Source: Alphaproteobacteria bacterium
GTDB taxonomy: Bacteria > Myxococcota_A > UBA796 > GCA-2862545
Direction of reading: 5' to 3'
NCBI GenBank assembly: GCA_020632955.1
Contig: JACKEO010000001.1
Span: 203,501-267,500, forward strand
DNA: 64,000 nt
Shown: positions 1 to 8,885 of the stretch, one piece after another
Layout of the letters: every line of letters starts with the position of its first letter
Numbering within the stretch: the first letter of the stretch is position 1
Translations under genes and position numbers: made by a program
Notes under the pieces: model-generated
The model's database searches: none
The model's input: the letters and a program-made list of their open reading frames with translations, nothing else
What the model was told of the DNA's origin: nothing

Positions 1-50
1 TCGGCCCCTGCCTGCAGCGCCTCGCGACGCCCCCGGCCGGCCACGACCGC

Positions 51-425
51 CTAGCGGATCGCGCGGAAGTCGCGGATCGGCTTGAGGCGCGCGGACTTCC
101 CGCGGCGGCTGCGCAGGAAGTAGAGCTTGGCGCGACGGACCTTGTGGCGGGCCGTGACCTCGATCTTCTCGACCGTGGGGGAGCTCGCCGGGAAGATGCG
201 CTCGACGCCGACGCCGTTGCTGATCTTGCGGACGGTGAAGGTGGTGCGCATGCCGCCGCGGCGGATGCGGATCACCGTGCCCTCGAAGACCTGGACGCGG
301 CTCTTGTCGCCTTCCTTGATGCGCACGTGCACGCGCACGGTGTCGCCCGGACGGACGTCGACGTTGGCGCGCTTTTCCTTGCGCTCGGCGAGGATCTCGC
401 TCTCGATCTGCTGCAGGAGGTCCAT
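51..425 (-). CDS. rplS: 50S ribosomal protein L19
   Basis: Ribosomal protein L19 of the large subunit, located at the interface with the 30S subunit. The 124-residue product has the family length and core: an N-terminal helix (MDLLQQIE), the central FEGTVIRIRRGG segment, and a basic C-terminal end (YFLRSRRGKSARL). I chose the ATG at 425 because a GAGG lies nine bases upstream; the in-frame ATG at 434 abuts that GAGG and is too close. It is the last gene of the block rpsP-khpA-rimM-trmD-rplS, the standard bacterial order, 55 bases after trmD, and probably belongs to the same transcript. Confidence 0.97.
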   Translation of the reverse strand: MDLLQQIESEILAERKEKRANVDVRPGDTVRVHVRIKEGDKSRVQVFEGTVIRIRRGGMRTTFTVRKISNGVGVERIFPASSPTVEKIEVTARHKVRRAKLYFLRSRRGKSARLKPIRDFRAIR

Positions 426-480
426 GGGATGCATCCTCGACGCGCAGCCTGGGGGAACCCGGCCGCGGAACCCGGCGCAG

Positions 481-1218
481 CTATCGGGAGTCGGGGTCCT
501 CGTCAACCTCGGGCACCACCGTGGGATCGAGGCCGTGCCGCGCACAGTGGCGCGCCCAGAGGTCGGGACGGCGCGCGGCGGTGCGCGCCTGCGCCTGCGC
601 GAGCCGCCAGGCACGGATGCGCCCGTGGTCACCGGAGCGCAGCACCTCGGGCACCTCCCTGCCCTCCCAGGCCAGCGGCCGGGTGAACTGCGGGTACTCG
701 AGCAGGTCGTCGTCGAAGGACTCCTCGCCCGCGCTCGCGGCATTCCCGAGCACGCCGGGCAGAAGCCGGGCGGTGGCATCCACGATGGCCGAGGCCGCGA
801 TCTCCCCACCGGTGAGGACGAAGTCGCCGAGCGAGAGCTCCTCGTCGACCAGCGCCTCGATGCGCGCGTCGATGCCCTCGTAGTGCCCGCACACCAGCAC
901 CACGTGGGGCAGCGTGGCCAGACGTCGGGCGTCGGCCTGGGAGAAGGTGCGCCCCGCCGGCGAGGTGAGGATGACGTGGCTGTCGGGACGGCGGACCCGG
1001 GCCAGGGCCGCGGCCACCACGTCCACCTTCAGCACCATGCCGGCCCCGCCCCCGTAGGGTGTGTCGTCCACCGTGCGGTGCCGATCGGTGGTGACCTCGC
1101 GGATGTCGTGCACCCCGATGTCCACCAGGCCCCGGCCCACGGCGCGGCCCAGCACCGAGCCGTGCACGCAGGCGCGCACGATGTCGGGATGGATGGTGAG
1201 CACGTCGAAGGCGGTCAC
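481..1218 (-). CDS. trmD: tRNA (guanine-N1)-methyltransferase
   Basis: TrmD methylates G37 of tRNAs with SAM and protects the reading frame in translation. The 245-residue product carries the trefoil-knot SPOUT motifs: FDVLTIHPDI near the start, DTPYGGGAGMVLK, GHYEGIDARIE and SLGDFVLTGGE, then EYPQFTRPLAWEG. By my alignment the Asp that acts as general base in characterised enzymes falls on a Glu here (EESF instead of EDSF); I cannot tell how common that is. The start is a GTG at 1218, four bases after the rimM stop, with GAGGAG upstream. Neighbours rimM and rplS support the call. Confidence 0.96.
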   Translation of the reverse strand: MTAFDVLTIHPDIVRACVHGSVLGRAVGRGLVDIGVHDIREVTTDRHRTVDDTPYGGGAGMVLKVDVVAAALARVRRPDSHVILTSPAGRTFSQADARRLATLPHVVLVCGHYEGIDARIEALVDEELSLGDFVLTGGEIAASAIVDATARLLPGVLGNAASAGEESFDDDLLEYPQFTRPLAWEGREVPEVLRSGDHGRIRAWRLAQAQARTAARRPDLWARHCARHGLDPTVVPEVDEDPDSR

Positions 1219-1222
1219 GCCG

Positions 1223-1771
1223 CTACTCCTCGGAGAGCGCACCCGGCGCGAGCACCACGCGCCCACCCGCCGCGTCGACCTCGAGCACCCAGGCCTTCAC
1301 GCAGGGCACGAACCAGGGACCGCCCGGCGCGTCCACCTCGAGGACCTCGCCCACGTCGGTGGTCTGCACGTCCACGAGCGACCCCACGCGCTGCCCCTCG
1401 ACGATCACGTCGGCGCCGATCACCTGCCACAGGTAGAACTCCCCGGGCGCGGGCGCCGGGAGGGCCGCCCGCGCGAGCACGATGCGCCAGTCGCGCAGCG
1501 AGGCCGCCACGTCGCGGTCGTCGAGTGCACCCAGGCGCGCGAGGATGCGCTTGCCGGCCCCCGGACGCACCTTGAGCTGGACGGCGTGCCGCTGGCCATC
1601 GGGCGCGACGAGCACGACGTCCACCGGCGCCCGCCACAGGCCCGACGTGGGGTTGTGCAGGAAGATCCGCACCTCGCCCCGGACGCCGAAGGCGCCCAGG
1701 ACGTGGCCCAGCTCGAGCTCGTCGTCCGCGCGTCCCCGCCCCGGCAGCGCACGGAACGGCAGGGACCCCAC
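1223..1771 (-). CDS. rimM: 16S rRNA processing protein RimM
   Basis: RimM helps 30S subunit maturation, binding ribosomal protein S19 near the 16S rRNA 3' domain. The 182-residue product has the N-terminal RimM barrel starting ELGHVLGAFGVRGEVRI and the C-terminal PRC-barrel half (FYLWQVIGADVIVEGQRVG, then GEVLEVDAPGG, WFVPCVKAWV). The start is a GTG at 1771, with GAGGAG upstream across the end of khpA; the gap to khpA is six bases and to trmD four, so the genes are surely co-transcribed. Slightly longer N terminus than usual, so a shorter start is possible. Confidence 0.95.
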   Translation of the reverse strand: MGSLPFRALPGRGRADDELELGHVLGAFGVRGEVRIFLHNPTSGLWRAPVDVVLVAPDGQRHAVQLKVRPGAGKRILARLGALDDRDVAASLRDWRIVLARAALPAPAPGEFYLWQVIGADVIVEGQRVGSLVDVQTTDVGEVLEVDAPGGPWFVPCVKAWVLEVDAAGGRVVLAPGALSEE

Positions 1772-1777
1772 GAGCGA

Positions 1778-2026
1778 CTACTCCTCGGCGGACGCGCCGA
1801 AGGCGTCGACCAGCTCGACGGTGGCCTTGCGCCGACCCGCCGCCGCGCTGATCACGGTGCAGATGGAGCGCAGGGTGCGACCGCCGTCGTCCTCGAAGAG
1901 GGCCCGGTCGTCGGCATGGACGAGGGCCTCGAGCACGGTGACCGCATCGCCCTCGACGGCCTGGATCTGGACGTCGTCGGGATGGGCCACGAGGGGACGG
2001 ATGAGGTGGAGCGCGAGCGCTTCCAT
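1778..2026 (-). CDS. khpA: KhpA-like KH-domain RNA-binding protein
   Basis: An 82-residue protein in the position always held by the KH-domain protein KhpA/YlqC, between rpsP and rimM. It begins MEALALHLIRPLVAHPDDV, typical of the family. The KH signature region reads RALFEDDGGRTLRSI; family members have GRxIGKxGRT there, so the first glycine and the basic residues of the GXXG RNA-binding loop are lost and two or three acidic residues stand in their place. The fold is likely kept, but RNA contact through the loop is doubtful. The start ATG overlaps the rpsP stop by one base (ATGA), so translation is coupled. Confidence 0.9.
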   Translation of the reverse strand: MEALALHLIRPLVAHPDDVQIQAVEGDAVTVLEALVHADDRALFEDDGGRTLRSICTVISAAAGRRKATVELVDAFGASAEE

Positions 2027-2349
2027 CAGGCCTCCGCCTCGGCGGGAGCCGCCTCGGCCTTGGGCGCGCGGACGCGCTTCGGCAGCGCGATCACGCCGGC
2101 GTCGGTGACCTCGGCCGAACGGGCCTTCTCGATCAGGCGGCCCACCGTCTCGGTGGGCTGCGCGCCCACGCCGATCCAGTGGTCGACGCGCGCGAGATCG
2201 AGCTTGAGGGCCTTGGGGTCGCGCATGGGGTCGTACCAGCCGATCTGCTCGATCCACCGGCCGTCGCGCTGCACGCGGCTGTCGGCGGCGACGATGCGGT
2301 AGAAGGGCTTCTTCTTGGCACCCATGCGGGTCAGACGGAGCTTCACCAT
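2026..2349 (-). CDS. rpsP: 30S ribosomal protein S16
   Basis: Ribosomal protein S16 of the small subunit. The 107-residue product opens MVKLRLTRMGAKKKPFYRIV and contains RDGRWIEQIGWYDP, both diagnostic, followed by an alanine- and glutamate-rich tail after the conserved part. First gene of the rpsP-khpA-rimM-trmD-rplS block. I use the ATG at 2349; an in-frame GTG at 2358 would add three residues, and no clear ribosome binding site decides between them. About 78 bases separate it from the end of the upstream carboxyltransferase gene, which may hold a promoter I could not pick out. Confidence 0.97.
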   Translation of the reverse strand: MVKLRLTRMGAKKKPFYRIVAADSRVQRDGRWIEQIGWYDPMRDPKALKLDLARVDHWIGVGAQPTETVGRLIEKARSAEVTDAGVIALPKRVRAPKAEAAPAEAEA

Positions 2350-2427
2350 GGAGATCACCGAAGGGGGTCAGGGGGCAACCGCGCGCAGGTAGCTCCAGCG
2401 CCCCGCCGCGTCAAGGCGGCGGGCCGG

Positions 2428-3978
<1,551 letters not shown>

Positions 3979-4027
3979 CACGCCCTCGCCGGGTGGGGCC
4001 GCCCCGTAACCGCACGGCCTGCCGCGG

Positions 4028-5080
4028 TCAGGGGTGGGCGCGCGGCTCCGCCTCCGGGTGCGCCCGCCAGATCGCCTCGCCGTCGCGGCTGACCTCCACC
4101 TCGTCGGGATGATCGGGCAGCCACACGAGCTCCGCCACCGGGCCGGTGCCGTCGACGAGGGCACGCACCACGCCGTCGCCGGCCGGGCGCACCCGTCCTC
4201 CGGGCGGCACGGCCACCCAGGTCCCCTCCCCGTCGCGCCAGGCCGCAGGCGGCACCCGGCCGCCCAGCAGCGACGACGGGGTGCGCAGATCCAGGGGTGC
4301 CCGTCGCGCGGCGCGGTCGTCCGGCGCCTCGGTGGGCACCTCCCGGGCCGGCACGAGCGCGCGCCATCGCCGCTCGTGGACCACCAGGGGACCCACCCGG
4401 AGGCCCCCGGGGCCGGTGACGGCCAGATCGTAGACGAGCTCGGTGCGCGCGTCGCCGTCGGGGGTGCGGCCGCGCGTCTCGACCACGCGCGCGAGCACCG
4501 CCGGCTGGGGACTGCCGTCGTCCTCCACCCCCACCACGCCGGAGGCCGTGCCGTCGATCTCGAGGCGCACCGGCACCCGGGTGCCGAGGAAGGCCAGCCT
4601 GTCGGGCACCTCGAGGCGCGCCACCAGGGGGGCGGCGGGCAGGTGCTGGAGGTCCGGGTGGTCCCAGAGACCCGCCAGATCGGGGTCGCGGCGTGCCTGG
4701 AAGGGCGTCCACGGCCCGAGCTCGAGGGCCCGCAGCACGTCGGCCGCCGCCCCGTCCCGGTCGCCGGCACGGGCCCGCAGGCAGGCGCGGAGGGCGACAC
4801 CCTCGCCGAAGCGCGGCGCCGCGGCGAGGGCGTCGTCGAGCAGGGCGAGCGCCTCGTCGAGCGCACCCAGCTGGGCTGCGGCACGAGCCTCCCAGGCCGC
4901 CAGCAGGGCGTCGTCGGGCCGCGCTGCGCGGGCCGCGGCGAAGCGGGTGCGGGCGGTGCGGGCGTCCCCGTCCGCGAGGGCGACCTCACCGGCCTCGGCC
5001 TCGCGCACCGCCACCCCCACGGGGTCGAGCGCCGGCACGGAGGGCGCCGGGCCGCACGCGAGGAGCAGCCAGAGGATCAT
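4028..5080 (-). CDS. TPR-containing lipoprotein of unknown function
   Basis: A 350-residue predicted lipoprotein. The signal peptide MILWLLLACG gives a lipobox with Cys9. Residues of roughly 20-130 are Ala-rich paired helices of the tetratricopeptide type (repeats of the form ARTRFAAARAARPDDALLA and ALALLDDALAAAPRFGEG). The rest is a beta-rich region (RLEVPDRLAFLGTRVPVRLE, then LRVGPLVVHERRW) that loosely resembles the beta domains of BatD-type proteins, but I do not assign it. The ATG overlaps the pgeF stop by four bases (ATGA), so it is translated together with pgeF. No known partner can be named. Confidence 0.8.
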   Translation of the reverse strand: MILWLLLACGPAPSVPALDPVGVAVREAEAGEVALADGDARTARTRFAAARAARPDDALLAAWEARAAAQLGALDEALALLDDALAAAPRFGEGVALRACLRARAGDRDGAAADVLRALELGPWTPFQARRDPDLAGLWDHPDLQHLPAAPLVARLEVPDRLAFLGTRVPVRLEIDGTASGVVGVEDDGSPQPAVLARVVETRGRTPDGDARTELVYDLAVTGPGGLRVGPLVVHERRWRALVPAREVPTEAPDDRAARRAPLDLRTPSSLLGGRVPPAAWRDGEGTWVAVPPGGRVRPAGDGVVRALVDGTGPVAELVWLPDHPDEVEVSRDGEAIWRAHPEAEPRAHP

Positions 5081-5835
5081 GGCCGCCACGCCACGATGCC
5101 CGCCTGGCGTCCCGCAGCGGGTCCCTCCCGACGCCAGGAGAAGAACCGCGGGTCCCAGGTGCTGCCACCGGTGCGGGCCACGCGGGCCACGCCGGCGGCC
5201 GCCAGCTGCAGCCCCACGGCCCTCCCCAGGTCCACCTGCCAGCGGTCCCGCCGGCCGGGGTGGGCCACGTCGGCACGCGGCAGGCCTGCCGCCTCCAGCG
5301 CCTCCACCACCTCGGGACCCACCTCGAAGGCGTCCACGCCCAGGTGTGGCCCCACGGCGGCCTCGACGTCCGAGGCGCCCGTGGCCTCCCGGAGCGCGTC
5401 GACGGCCGCCCCCACCACGCCCGCGACCACGCCGCGCCACCCGGCGTGCACCGCCGCCACGCCGCCGTCCGTGGCGAGGAGCACGGGCACGCAGTCGGCG
5501 ATCCGCACGGCGAGGGCCAGACCGGGCACCGTGGTGACGAGCGCGTCGGCCTCGCCCGCCGTGGCCAGCGGCCCCGTGGGCGCCTCCACCCGGATCACCC
5601 GCGCGCCGTGCACCTGGCTCGCGAGCGCGAGGCGCGCAGGCTCGAGGCGCGGGTCGACGGCGTGCAGCGCGCGCGTCCAGTGATCGGCGAGGCACGCGTC
5701 CGGGACGCCCTCGGCGCGGGCCAGGGTGAGCCCGTCCGGCGCGGGCCAGCTCCCGCCTCGGCGCGCCGTGAAGCCGTGCACCACCGTGCGGCCGTCCCCG
5801 AAGCCGGGAGCGCGGAGCAGGTCGACCTCTGCCAC
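5077..5835 (-). CDS. pgeF: purine nucleoside phosphorylase / laccase-domain protein (YfiH family)
   Basis: A 252-residue multicopper-oxidase-fold protein of the YfiH/YlmD (LACC1) family, whose members act on purine nucleosides and were earlier called polyphenol oxidases. The three metal ligands are present: His in ASQVHGARV, Cys in RIADCVPVLL and His in AAVHAGWRGVV. The later GPHLGVDAFEVGPEV corresponds to the usual GPxIGxxxYEVG element. The start is a GTG at 5835 with GGAGG seven bases upstream. The next gene, a lipoprotein, overlaps its end by four bases. The 49 bases to the divergent kelch gene at 5885 must hold both start signals. Confidence 0.92.
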   Translation of the reverse strand: MAEVDLLRAPGFGDGRTVVHGFTARRGGSWPAPDGLTLARAEGVPDACLADHWTRALHAVDPRLEPARLALASQVHGARVIRVEAPTGPLATAGEADALVTTVPGLALAVRIADCVPVLLATDGGVAAVHAGWRGVVAGVVGAAVDALREATGASDVEAAVGPHLGVDAFEVGPEVVEALEAAGLPRADVAHPGRRDRWQVDLGRAVGLQLAAAGVARVARTGGSTWDPRFFSWRREGPAAGRQAGIVAWRP

Positions 5836-5884
5836 GTGCGGTCCTCCGTGGTGCGCGGTCCGTGCCCGTCATACCCTCCGCGCC

Positions 5885-7444
5885 ATGCCGCGCCTCCCGA
5901 TCCTGCTGTCGCTGCTCGTCGCCTGCGCTCCGGAGCCGGAGCCGGGCACCGACTTCTCGCTGCGGCTCGCGCCGCTGCTGGCCGAGGGCCAGGACCCCTT
6001 CGCGGGCGCCACCCTCGATCTGCTCGTCACCGACGCGCTCGGCACCGCGGTGTACGAGCTCGGCGACGCCTCGGACGGCCCGTGGGAGCAGGTGGACGTG
6101 GGGCCGCTGGACGCGGCCGAGGTGGCCCTGCGCCTGCGGCCCGCCGGCGTCACCGAGCCCACCCCCGCCCAGGTGGCGGGCTGGGGGCGCACGGCCCCGG
6201 TCACGGCGTCGGAGGGCACCGTGGAGGTGCCGGTGCTGGTGGCCGCCACCGGGCAGGTCGGCGCCTTCGGTCGGCTCGACGCCACCACCCACCAGCCGGC
6301 CGCCGCCGTGCTCGCCAGCGGCGACGTGGTCCTCTTCGGCGGCAGCCCCACGGGCGTGCTCGACCCGAACGACCCGGCCAGCCTCGACCTGCGCGCCTTC
6401 GACGGCATCTGGCGCCTGTCGCGCCTCGACGAGAACGCGGCCTTCGAGCCCGTGGGCTCCCTGCCCTCGGTCGACAACGACCCGCCGCAGCGCGTGGCCG
6501 GCACGGCCACCGCGATCACCGTGGACGGCGAGGAGCGGGTGCTCCTCGTGGGCGGACGCAGCGCCTGGGGCAAGACCGTCTCGGGCACCGCGCGCTCGGT
6601 GCTCTGGGACCCGATCACCCGCACCCAGACGGCGGGGCCGAGCCTGCCCACCGGCGGCCGCTCCCAGCACGTCGCCGTGAAGGTGCAGGAGGACGTCCTC
6701 ATCCTGGGCGGATTCGTCGACAACCAGCCCAACGTGGGGGGCGTGGTGATCGACACCTGGCGCGCCACCGCCAAGGACTGGGTGCGCGCGGGCGAGCTCG
6801 CGAACACCGGCGGCGTGGGCTTCGGCTGGGCCCGCCTCGACGACGGGGTGCTGGTCTGCGGCGGCGGACGCACCGACACCGGAGGCGGGAGGCGCTCGCT
6901 GGCGGCCACCCGCGGCTGCCACGTGGTGCCGCGCGACGGGGCCGCGCGACGTGTGGCCGACCTCGGCTTCCCCGTGCAGGACATGATCCTGCAGGGGCAC
7001 GCCATGGCCGCGCTGCCCGATGGCACGGTCCTCCTCACGGGCGGCACCGACACGAGCGTGAGCGACGCGACCGCGAGCGCCGCCGTGGCGCGCGCGTGGC
7101 GCTACGACCCGGTGGCCGACGCCTGGTCGCCCCTGCCCGACATGGGCACGCCCCGCGCCCACCACGCGATGGTCCCGCTGCCCGACGGTCGCGTGCTCGT
7201 GGTGGGGGGTGCCCAGGCCATCGGCGGCGTGCCCCCCTTCGCGATGGGCGACGCCGTGGGCTGTGCCGAGGTCTTCGACCCCGCGAGCGCCACCTTCGCC
7301 CCGGTGGCGCCCTGCACCGAGGCGGGCGCCGGTGCCTGGCCGGTGGTGGCCGAGGGTCCGGACGTCGACTTCGTCCTGCAGGGCATGGGTCCCAGCGGTG
7401 GCGGGCTCAACTGGGGCCTGATCCCTCGGCCTCCGACGCCCTGA
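5885..7444 (+). CDS. kelch-repeat lipoprotein
   Basis: A 519-residue secreted lipoprotein. The signal peptide MPRLPILLSLLVAC ends in a lipobox with Cys14, followed by a Pro/Glu-rich linker. After about residue 130 come six or so kelch blades, recognisable by the double-glycine strand and tryptophan: GDVVLFGGSP, RVLLVGGRSAWG, VLILGGFV, GVLVCGGGRTD, TVLLTGGTDT, then WRYDPVADAWSPLPDMG and RVLVVGGAQAI. They should form a beta-propeller on the outer face of the periplasm or cell surface. Such lipoproteins are numerous in Myxococcota; no substrate can be inferred. The last 38 bases overlap the end of the convergent nadD gene. Confidence 0.88.
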   Translation: MPRLPILLSLLVACAPEPEPGTDFSLRLAPLLAEGQDPFAGATLDLLVTDALGTAVYELGDASDGPWEQVDVGPLDAAEVALRLRPAGVTEPTPAQVAGWGRTAPVTASEGTVEVPVLVAATGQVGAFGRLDATTHQPAAAVLASGDVVLFGGSPTGVLDPNDPASLDLRAFDGIWRLSRLDENAAFEPVGSLPSVDNDPPQRVAGTATAITVDGEERVLLVGGRSAWGKTVSGTARSVLWDPITRTQTAGPSLPTGGRSQHVAVKVQEDVLILGGFVDNQPNVGGVVIDTWRATAKDWVRAGELANTGGVGFGWARLDDGVLVCGGGRTDTGGGRRSLAATRGCHVVPRDGAARRVADLGFPVQDMILQGHAMAALPDGTVLLTGGTDTSVSDATASAAVARAWRYDPVADAWSPLPDMGTPRAHHAMVPLPDGRVLVVGGAQAIGGVPPFAMGDAVGCAEVFDPASATFAPVAPCTEAGAGAWPVVAEGPDVDFVLQGMGPSGGGLNWGLIPRPPTP

Positions 7445-7961
7445 TCGCCGCGAGCACCGCGCGCGGCACGAGGGCCGAGACGTCCTCCCCGCGGGCCAGG
7501 GCCGCGCGCACGGCCGTGCTCGAGACCTCCGGGAAGGTGGGCACGCCGGGCACCGCCGCGTGGCCCGCACGACCGACGATCAGGGGGGCGTACTCGGCCT
7601 CGATGCGCGACCAGGCCCGCCAGCGTGGCGTGTCGGGGAGGACGTCGGCGCCCACGACGAGGCGGAAGCCGTGGTGCGGGTGCGCCTCGGCGAGGGCGTC
7701 CAGCGTGTGGATGGTGTAGCTGGTGCCGCCCAGCGCCCGCTCGACGGGGTCCACGCGCACCCAGGGGCCCACGGTGTCGGCGAGCGCCCGGCACCAGGCG
7801 AGGCGGTGCGCGAACGGGGCGAGCTCCTTGCCGAAGGGGTGCGACCAGGCGGGCACGAGCCACACCTCGTCCACCTGATCGGTCCACCGCAGCCAGGCCG
7901 CCACGAGCGCGTGCCCCACGTGGGGTGGGTGGAAGGAGCCGCCGAAGACGCCGACCCGCAC
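7407..7961 (-). CDS. nadD: nicotinate-nucleotide adenylyltransferase
   Basis: NadD adenylates nicotinate mononucleotide in NAD biosynthesis. The 184-residue protein has the nucleotidyltransferase signature at its N terminus, GVFGGSFHPPHVGH, with the HxxH motif, and the C-terminal SSTAVRAAL motif. The start is a GTG at 7961, giving MRVGVFGG; the Rossmann strand begins at once, so an upstream start is unlikely. Its 3' end runs 38 bases into the convergent kelch gene; both stop codons lie inside the other gene. The divergent murI gene starts 71 bases away. Confidence 0.95.
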   Translation of the reverse strand: MRVGVFGGSFHPPHVGHALVAAWLRWTDQVDEVWLVPAWSHPFGKELAPFAHRLAWCRALADTVGPWVRVDPVERALGGTSYTIHTLDALAEAHPHHGFRLVVGADVLPDTPRWRAWSRIEAEYAPLIVGRAGHAAVPGVPTFPEVSSTAVRAALARGEDVSALVPRAVLAAIRASEAEGSGPS

Positions 7962-8032
7962 GACACACCTCCGCCCGGCAGATAACGCTGTCCGCCCCCG
8001 CGGACGGCGGCGTCCGGGTGCCCGGAGGCGCT

Positions 8033-8840
8033 GTGCGGATCGGGATCTTCGACTCGGGCATCGGCGGGCTCACCGTGCTCGCGGCGGCACGCCAGGCGAT
8101 GCCGGGCCACGAGCTCGTCTACCTGGGCGACACCGCGCGCATCCCCTACGGCACCCGGTCTCCGCTCACGGTGGTGCGCTACTCGCTCGCCGTGGCCTCC
8201 CACCTGGTGCAGCACGAGCGGGTCGAGGCCCTCGTCGTGGCCTGCAACACCGCGTCCACCCACGCGCTGCCGGCGCTGCAGGCCGCCTGCCAGGCGCTGG
8301 ACATCCCGGTGTTCGGCGTGGTGGAGCCGGGCGTGGAGGCGGCCCTCGAGGCCCACACGGGCGGCGCAGTCGCGGTGCTCGGCACGGCCGGCACGGTGGG
8401 CGGGGTGCGTACCAGCGGGCGCCCTGGCCGCACGGGCGCCCACGCTGGAGGTGCACGCCGTCCCCTGCCCGCTCTTCGTGCCGCTGGTGGAGGAGGGGCT
8501 GGCTGCACGGCGACGTGCCCCGGCAGGTGGCCGAGGCCTACGTGGGCTTCCTCCGCGACCGCGCCACCACCGTGATCCTGGGCTGCACGCACTACCCGCT
8601 GCTCACCGACGTGCTCGGCGAGGTGCTCCCGGGCGCGCGGCTGGTGGACTCTGCGCACGCGACGGCGCGGGCGGTCTCGGCGGTCCTCGGTGCGGGCGAG
8701 GGGTCGGGCGGGGTCGAGTTCCTGGTCACCGACCACGTGGAGCGCTTCCAGCACGTGGGCGCCCACTTCCTGGGCACGGTGCCCTCGCCGGTGCGGTGGG
8801 TGGATCTGGGGCCCGCGGTGCCCCCTTCACGTCCCCGTAG
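8033..8840 (+). CDS. murI: glutamate racemase (frame broken, probably by sequence errors)
   Basis: MurI makes D-glutamate for peptidoglycan. The GTG start at 8033 with GGAGG just upstream gives RIGIFDSGIGGLTVL. Both catalytic cysteines are encoded: VVACNTAST (N-terminal half) and ILGCTHYPLL (C-terminal half). The frame is lost twice or more: near 8400-8410, after GTAGTV, and near 8503, where a run of four G replaces three; reading across gives the expected PCPLFVPLVEEGWLHGDVPRQ. A further shift near 8822-8830 would place the stop at 8840. An essential gene broken only by homopolymer slips is best explained by sequence error. Confidence 0.88.
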
Positions 8841-8885
8841 CGGCCGACGCCCTGCCGCCACGCGCCGAGACGTTAGGATCGGCAG

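Noticed and set aside
4028..7570. Upstream extension of the TPR lipoprotein frame to 1180 residues
   Set aside because: The part above 5080 runs through pgeF and the kelch gene in wrong frames; the signal peptide at 5080 fixes the start.
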